DNA from: Larix sibirica
Taxonomy: Eukaryota > Streptophyta > Pinopsida > Pinales > Pinaceae
NCBI GenBank assembly: GCA_004151065.3
Contig: NWUY0300019843.1
Coordinates: forward strand, 35,085-47,076
Direction: 5' to 3'
DNA length: 11,992 nt
Both the position numbers and the translations under genes were made by a program. How positions within the stretch are numbered: the first letter of the stretch is position 1; every line of letters starts with the position of its first letter. Below the pieces are notes generated by a model. It worked only from the letters and a program-made list of their open reading frames with translations, did not search any database and was not told where the DNA came from. Positions 7,386 through 11,992 of the stretch are shown here, piece by piece.

Positions 7386-7762
7386 TTTTTTTTCCGTAAG
7401 CAAGAAAAATTATATTAAAAAGGAGCCTTCAGTACAAAATAGTTCAAAACTTACAAGGCCCTTTCATGCCCGGAATGCATGTCAAATATCCCCACTACCA
7501 GAATTAACTGATCATCTATACCTTCTACATAGCAACTATCTATCCCTTTAACCCGATTACAAACACACAAATTCCAATTCTGTCTTAAAAGATCTACAAA
7601 AAGGGTCTACATAACTATGGAAATGGAGACTACAGCCTTAGCAACACAGACTACATAGAGAGATACGGTCGGGATGGCCCATAAGCACCATACAGACTGT
7701 CTGAATAAAAAGAGACACAGCATCATAAAACCTTAAACCCAAGAAAACCAACCCGTGAGACA
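7386..7762 (-). other. LINE-B 3' UTR and short poly(A) tail
   Basis: Reading the minus strand, this follows the stop of the third ORF and ends in TTTTTCTTGCTTACGG plus eight A's, an ending style typical of plant L1 elements. An upstream AATATAA-like stretch (around 7410-7416) may serve as polyadenylation signal. A frame at 7723-7959 on the same strand overlaps the end of the third ORF in another register and is a shadow. The tail is short and pure, but eight bases are too few to date the insertion. Confidence 0.7.
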
Positions 7763-8359
7763 TCATTTAGGATCCTGGGGTACGTTCCGGTGAAGAAAGG
7801 TCCCAGAACGGAGTCCACCCAGCTTGTAGTCATCTTCGGAAGAAGATTGGCCCAACGGACCATGAATGGGACAAGTCCCCAGAGAGCGTACAATAGCAGG
7901 ACCAGCAACGGTACCCGGAGTCTCCAACGGTAGGCCAAGTTTAAGAGCAATGCGGTCAATTTTCCTATGCATCGAACGGTTATCTTCCATATGCTCCTTC
8001 CACACTCTCACTGGTTCAACCTCTCCTAGGGCCTTGTTTTCCCTATCCATCATAACGTGGGACAAAATTTCCTTGGTCACCCAGTAGGTGGTGACAATCC
8101 TATCATAAGCAGAAAGATGCCCAGCCGTGTTCCCACGATCACAGATCCATTCTTCCACCTCTTCCTTGATAGTGTCTATGTCCAAGGCTTTCGCCTGATT
8201 CCATAGGTCCCTCTCTACCCTTTCAATTTCATCCTGGATAATAGGTGGAATACACTTCCAGAAGAATTGGGAAGCCTACCCTGCTTTCCTCATCTCTCGG
8301 GTCAACTTCCTCCCTTCCTCAACCTTTTTATCCATCTTTGTTTTCCGCTTGGAAGCCAT
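7763..8359 (-). pseudogene. LINE-B third ORF: charged helical protein of unknown function
   Basis: A 198-codon frame starts at the ATG 8359-8357 in good plant initiation context (GCAATGGC) and ends at 7765-7763. One in-frame TAG (8278-8276, codon 28) interrupts it; Trp by TGG to TAG is the simplest origin. The N-terminus is very basic (MASKRKTKMDKKVEEGRKLT). Next come amphipathic acidic and basic stretches such as IIQDEIERVERDLWNQAKAL and IKEEVEEWICDRG that could form helices or a coiled coil. The C-terminal part is rich in Gly and Pro with CPIHGP, then acidic SSSEDDY. No CCHC knuckle, RRM, protease or membrane segment is visible. It lies 229 bp beyond the RNase H tail frame and in a different register. 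Most plant L1s are described with only ORF1 and ORF2, so this could be a lineage-specific accessory ORF or captured host sequence. I do not recognise it. Confidence 0.6.
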
Positions 8360-8588
8360 TGCACCGGTTGCCCAGTTCAGCAGGTAAAACCACACTTGCT
8401 TCTGCTTGCACCCAGAATGACTCCACAGAAAATGCAAAAACAACATGTGAAGAGGGTGCGAGTACCTAGAATAAATAGCCAAGATGTTCAATCCAATTCC
8501 GGTAACCATACTCATTCAACTGCACTTGATATTGAGTCACACGAGAGTCACGTACATCTCTATGCATCTATGTTATGTTCGTCGAACC
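8360..8588 (-). other. Spacer between RNase H tail and third ORF
   Basis: No frame continues across it. A frame extending upstream of the third ORF's ATG to about 8515 has an unnatural composition with runs of bulky hydrophobics, so the internal ATG at 8359 is preferred as start. If the third ORF was translated it would have needed reinitiation, a subgenomic RNA or an internal entry mechanism; nothing in the spacer identifies which. Confidence 0.4.
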
Positions 8589-8897
8589 CTACCCTTCAAT
8601 GGTCGGAGGTGATGGCAAGGTTTCTTCATTATTGAAAATCGGAGTGAGATCATGGGAATTCATGTCCTGATTTAATATTGAGGAGCCCTCTTCGCGTAAT
8701 GAGTGTCGATGGGATGAATTCCATATGTTGAGTGGGCCTGACATGTGTGCACTCGTCATGGAATTCAAGTCATGAATCGTGCGTCCCAATGCTTCCTGGT
8801 ACAAACTGATGTCACGGGATGCCAAGTGGATACATTGAATCTTCCAATCATTGCCTCCTTCATCTGGCAGTTGTCCTTCAGTCATTCTCACTACATT
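8589..8897 (-). pseudogene. In-frame C-terminal extension of LINE-B ORF2 after a TGA
   Basis: The RNase H frame meets TGA at 8900-8898, and the same frame then stays open for about 102 more codons to a stop at 8591-8589. The extension is hydrophilic (RMTEGQLPDEGGNDWKIQCI, later SLREEGSSILNQDMNSHDL) with no domain I recognise. Plant LINE ORF2 proteins usually carry some residues beyond the RNase H 'N+xAD' end, so the TGA may be a secondary nonsense mutation (CGA or TGG to TGA) and the real ORF2 may end at 8589. Alternatively the TGA is the native stop and the extension is chance. The length of the open stretch at ordinary base composition favours the first reading moderately. Confidence 0.5.
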
Positions 8898-9590
8898 TCA
8901 TTCCCCAGGATTTTCCAACATATCGGCCACCTTATTTCCATCACGCTCAATGTGGGTAAAGGACCACGCATGGTGGCCTCGGATGAGATCAGCAATCCTT
9001 TCAACCCGGTGCATCATCCTCCAGCTCTTCACAACTTTGGTGACCTTTTTTCCACCTTGTATCTTTTTATCCATTTGGATGATGATGTGGGAATCACCTT
9101 CAATGACCATGGGTTCCCAACCATTCTGTATTGATATTCTAATTCCATGGAGAAGACCTTCCATCTTTGTCATGTTGTTGGTATCATGGTCGATATTCCC
9201 ATGGTAGTATCTAAGAATAACCCCTTCGTTGTTTTTGATGATTCCCCCAAAACCAGCCGAACCAGGGTTACCTTTGGAAGCCCCATCGAAATTTAACTTG
9301 AAATGATCGTCTGGAGGAGGGTGCCAAAGACGTGGACTTGTAGGGGTTTCCTTTCGGGCCTTAAAGGTCCTCCATCCTTGTGGAGAACAATCCATCCCCC
9401 ACCCTACCAGAATTCGCTTCTTGTTATCATACATTTCTGAATCTCTCTTGGACCAAGGGGTTATTATGATGGTCTCCTGAATGTGCTTGTTGATTTGGTT
9501 CCAAACAGTCTACTGTGAATTTTTCTTACCTTCAAAAATCCTCCCATTTATGTCCTTCCAAATGGCCCACATCAAAGAACCTGGAAACAT
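8898..9590 (-). pseudogene. LINE-B RNase H domain (type 1), well preserved
   Basis: A 178-codon open frame (9434 to 8898) has the complete type-1 RNase H layout. KLNFDGASKGNPGSAGFGGI carries the first Asp (residue 50, codon 9287-9285). TKMEGLLHGI carries the Glu (92), VIEGDSHIIIQM the second Asp (114), and HIERDGNKVADML the His (161) and last Asp (171). So the D-E-D-D set and the histidine are all present. Upstream in the same frame, from about 9590, GSLMWAIWKDINGRIFEGK and TIIITPWSKRDSEMYDNKKR form the connector from the zinc-binding region, with one TAG at 9512-9510. The domain would degrade RNA in RNA-DNA hybrids during retrotransposition. TNNMTKME stands where relatives usually have 'TNNxAExxGL'. 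Translation would not reach it because of upstream lesions. Confidence 0.9.
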
Positions 9591-10029
9591 GAGCGATATT
9601 TTTGAGGATGACAGGATTTTTAAAGGCCTCCTTATCCCAACTTTTAATAGTCTGGTGAGGTTTCCCTCTTACCCGATCCATCCTTCTGAAAATTGTCGCA
9701 CCCCAGTCCCACTGGGAGGACGCCATGGGGAAGGATTCCAAGAGATGGTTCATTGATTCATCCTCACCTTCACATAGAACACACCAAAGAGGACCGAGCA
9801 TGCCTCTTCTCATAAGATTACCTCCTGCCAGGATGCGCCTATATGATACCAGAGATATAAAAGTGGTTATTTTGGGCCATGGGTTAAAATTATAGACCGC
9901 CCTCCTGTTCATCCTATGTTGTAAGTCTTCCTGGTTGAAGCAGAGATCATAGGCTTCTTTAGTAGTATAAACTCCTTTGGGTTGGTATCCCCATCTTAGT
10001 TTGTCCGGTTGGTTATGGATTCTAATGCA
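9591..10029 (-). pseudogene. LINE-B zinc-binding region (zf-RVT type)
   Basis: The same frame as the post-RT segment, resumed after the TGA at 10032-10030, reads DKLRWGYQPKGVYTTKEAYD. This is the familiar 'D.l.W....G.ys.k.aY' start of the plant LINE zinc-binding domain. Then come FNPWPKITTFISLVSYRRIL and CVLCEGEDESMNHLLESFP. The Cys-x2-Cys and His are present, but the last ligand (usually a Cys after 'HLxxxC') is missing, with Ser and Phe in its place. After KNPVILKNI, near 9600, the register must change to continue into the Trp-rich connector ahead of RNase H, so there is a frameshift. The domain probably helps hold template nucleic acid; that is family inference. Confidence 0.8.
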
Positions 10030-10784
10030 TCAGTCCTGCAAGGCCTGCATAATCTTAGGTATCTCTTCCACTGGGAATCTTTGGTGCCACCAATTTTGTG
10101 GTTTCCAGTCATGAAATTCTGCATTAACATGTTCTTCTCTCCGGAATTGACAGACTTTTATCAAGCCTAGAAATTTGGCACGGGACCATCTATTGTGCAC
10201 CTCATGTTGGGAAATGATCCTTGGCATCTGTTGCCAAGAGTCACTCCAGAAATTGGCATCTTGACCATCCCTTATTTCCCAGAAGTTGTGTTCTTGGATA
10301 ATCCTGTTGTTTGCATGGGAATAATTCCAAATATGGGATCCTTGTAAATTTTCATTAAATATGATTAGGTCTTGTTTTGGTTTCCCCTGTGCATACTTGC
10401 AATGCCAGAGTTTGGCCCAAGGTTCCTCTTTGTGCGTCACCCAATTCCACCAGATCTTTGCACCAAGAACTTCATTGTTCTTCTTTGTATCTCTCAACCC
10501 AAGACCACCCTGGTCCTTTGGTTTGCAGACAGTGTCCCATCCCACCAAATCCCATCGGTGTTTGGCTTGATTTCCTCCCCACAAGAATTGTCTTCAGATT
10601 GTTATGATTTTATTTAGAACCGATTTGGGGGAAGCTAAAGTGGAAAAAAGATAGATAGGCATTGCTTGGAGTATCGATTTCACTAGCACATTTCTGCTGG
10701 AAAGGTTGAGAGGTCTATAGGCCCAATTATCCAATTTCCTTCTTAATCTGTCCAGGAGGTCCTCCTAGGATACCTTCCTAATCA
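10030..10784 (-). pseudogene. LINE-B post-RT (thumb/connector) region
   Basis: One frame from about 10775 gives EDLLDRLRRKLDNWAYRPLN, SRNVLVKSILQAMPIYLFST and a TGA near 10598. A 184-codon open stretch to the TGA at 10032-10030 follows, with WGGNQAKHRWDLVGWDTVCK, PKDQGGLGLRD and GAKIWWNWVTHKEEPWAKLW. These match the highly conserved segment after the RT palm in plant LINEs ('W.G......W..V.W...C.PK..GGLG.RD'). The TGA at 10032-10030 falls where Trp would suit (Q-D-W), consistent with TGG to TGA. A frameshift at about 10780 separates this region from the RT palm frame, which ends ...LAEG at a stop at 10784-10782. Confidence 0.88.
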
Positions 10785-11803
10785 CCCTTCAGCAAGAGGG
10801 GCACTAAGATATTTGGATGGAAGGGAGATCCCTTGGAATCCCAGGATACGAATAATATTCCTTTGGTGAATCCTAGGAGTGTTAAAGAAGAAGACCTGGG
10901 ACTTAGTGTTATTCACTTCCAGCCCTGAAGCCTTAGCAAAAGAATTCAAGCATTTCTTTAGGGATCTTGCTTCTTGTACCAATGAGTGTCCCATCAGCAT
11001 GGTGTCATCTACAAATTGTTTGTGTGAATGGTCTCTAGCCCATTATGAAGGTTCAGACCTTTCAGCTCCCTACTTTCGATTTTGTCTTTGATAACCCTGC
11101 TCAACCCTTACGCCAAAAGAATGAACAAGAAAGGAGATAGGGGATCTCCCTGTCGGATGCCCCACGAGGGTTCGAAATTTCTGGTTGGGGCCCCATTCAG
11201 GAGGATAGAGAAAAAGGCTGTAGAAGTAATATTCATTATCCAAATGAGCCAATCTTGGTGGAAACCATAGGCCAGAAGCATTTCTTTCATAAAATGCTAG
11301 TTTAGCTTATCATAGGCTTTTGAGATATCAAGTTTTAACAACATACCTGGCTTCTTACTAACTTTCAGAGAGTGGATGACTTCATGGACTAAAATGATAA
11401 CATCTAGAATTTGGTGACCTTCCACAAACCCTGACTGTTCACGGGCCACCAGGAAAGGAAGGAGAGGCTTAATCCTATTAGATAACACTTTTGTTATAAT
11501 CTTGTAAATGACATTGCAGAGTGCTATAGGTCAGAATTTCCCATGGGAATTAGCCTCGTCCTCTTTCGGTATAAGAGTGAGGAAGGTAGAATTGAAGGCT
11601 CTGAGAACTCCTTTATCCTTCCGTGAGTCTTCCACAATTCTCCAGACCTCGTCTTTGATTAAATCCCATAAATAATGGAAGAAATTAGTGGTAATCCCAT
11701 CAGGACCCATAGATTTTCCATCCTTCATTTGATTAACAGCATTCTCCACTTCCTGGAATTCCACGGGCTTCATCAGGATGTCATTCTGGGTTGTTCTCAC
11801 CTA
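10782..11803 (-). pseudogene. LINE-B reverse transcriptase domain, broken by stops
   Basis: One frame from 11800 down to about 11030 shows the RT blocks in order: MKDGKSMGPDGI, FNSTFLTLIPKE, PIALCNVIYKIITKVLSNRI, QSGFVEGHQILD, motif A LLKLDISKAYDKL (catalytic Asp codon 11329-11327) and motif B GIRQGDPLSPFLFIL. Stops interrupt it at 11533-11531 (TGA for Arg of FRPIALCN), 11299-11297 (TAG for Trp) and 11110-11108 (TAA for Glu of 'AEGLSR'). Near 11030 a single-base shift moves the frame so that motif C, FVDDTMLMG (Asp-Asp codons 11009-11004), continues as SLKKCLNSFAKASGLEVNNT to 10782. All catalytic aspartates are intact, so loss of function is due to the nonsense and frameshift lesions. In life this enzyme performs target-primed reverse transcription in the nucleus. 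Confidence 0.93.
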
Positions 11804-11992
11804 CCTGGGGATGTGTATAGTGATCTGCCTTATATGTGCATATATATACTTCCTGTCTTCTTTCATGATGGTTTCAAAATACTGAACAAGCTCATCCTCC
11901 ATAGCTTCCCTTGTTTCAATATACTACCCATCTTCTTTTTTTAACCTTTCTAGTTTATCCCTTTGGCGATTCTGAATCACCGAGTGGTGGAA
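11804..11992 (-). pseudogene. LINE-B pre-RT linker, running off the right edge
   Basis: The RT frame continues upstream: FHHSVIQNRQRDKLERLKKE is the counterpart of the conserved 'FFHxSxxxRRxxNxIxxL' just before RT, followed by a TAG at 11926-11924 and REAMEDELVQYFETIMKEDR. A second TAG at 11803-11801 lies just before the RT core. The endonuclease that should precede this in ORF2 must lie to the right of the window. Confidence 0.85.

Larger units (their letters stand above)
7386..11992 (-). mobile_element. LINE-B: L1-type retrotransposon, 3' part, minus strand, 5' end off the window
   Basis: From the right edge leftward the minus strand encodes, in the order of a plant L1 ORF2: pre-RT linker, RT, post-RT region, zinc-binding region, RNase H, then an additional small ORF, a 3' UTR and an 8-base poly(A) (T run at 7386-7393). 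The tail abuts GCAAG of repeat A3, marking the insertion point. The main coding frame is interrupted by about ten in-frame stops and three frameshifts (near 11030, 10780 and 9600), so the copy is dead. Domain motifs are nevertheless well preserved, far better than in LINE-A or the RNase H relic, so it is the younger insertion. Endonuclease and ORF1 are not in the window. Target-site duplication cannot be checked without the right flank. Confidence 0.92.

Noticed and set aside
7723-7959. 78-codon minus-strand frame rich in Leu, possible membrane protein
   Set aside because: It overlaps the better-supported third ORF of LINE-B in another register; the hydrophobicity comes from the shifted reading.
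8360-8515. Upstream extension of the third ORF to 8515
   Set aside because: The added residues are an unlikely mix of bulky hydrophobics, and the internal ATG at 8359 has a much better initiation context and begins a typical charged N-terminus.
8245-9207. Several + strand frames of 74 to 129 codons
   Set aside because: They are antisense shadows of the LINE-B third ORF, ORF2 tail and RNase H and show no domain sense of their own.
10361-11270. Plus-strand frames opposite the RT and post-RT region
   Set aside because: They are antisense shadows; the minus strand carries unmistakable LINE motifs.
1-11992. An active or intact transposon, or a host gene with introns
   Set aside because: Every retroelement frame has multiple stops or frameshifts, and no exon series with splice sites or non-transposon protein domain could be supported.

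Overview
The window looks like intergenic nuclear DNA of a seed plant, built almost entirely from decayed retroelements. The evidence is two plant-type LINE (L1-clade) ORF2 remnants, one of them with the plant arrangement of reverse transcriptase, zinc-binding region and C-terminal type-1 RNase H, together with AT-rich, gene-poor spacer. The style of the ORF2 and RNase H sequence reminds me of gymnosperm (conifer) LINEs, but that is recollection and I could not test it. I see no intact host gene, no tRNA or rRNA gene and nothing prokaryotic.

Layout. (1) Positions 1 to about 1450, + strand: an internal piece of a LINE ORF2 (LINE-A), covering the end of the endonuclease, the linker and the first half of the reverse transcriptase. 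It has frameshifts and stops and is cut off abruptly at about 1450. (2) Positions 1450 to 7385: a block made of a 2648-bp unit present twice in full (1450-4097, 4098-6745) plus a partial third copy (6746-7385). On its minus strand each full unit carries a broken LINE tail ending in an RNase H domain that an ORF scan would miss. Each unit also holds smaller tandem duplications of 193/151, 72, 57, 42, 36 and 9 bp and a 13-bp-stem palindrome. (3) Positions 7386 to 11992, minus strand: a second, younger-looking LINE (LINE-B). Reading from the right edge it has the pre-RT linker, the RT, the post-RT region, a zinc-binding region, RNase H with a tail, an extra third ORF, a 3' UTR and a short poly(A). 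Its 5' end lies beyond the window.

History read from the sequence. A direct repeat (A) of at least about 640 bp flanked a ~2-kb middle segment. The two outer A copies differ by roughly 5% plus a 16-bp indel. The central A copy is a mosaic: it matches the right copy exactly up to about 4603 and the left copy exactly from about 4495 onward. This is what unequal crossing-over between the A repeats would leave, with the exchange confined to a 109-bp interval, and it would have produced the tandem duplication. LINE-B is inserted in the third A copy, interrupting its second 72-bp sub-repeat.

No genes here work together as a functional system. The most interesting candidate is the third ORF of LINE-B (8359 to 7763, minus strand), a charged, helix-rich, 198-codon frame between RNase H and the 3' UTR, which I do not recognise. 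All comparisons were made by eye.
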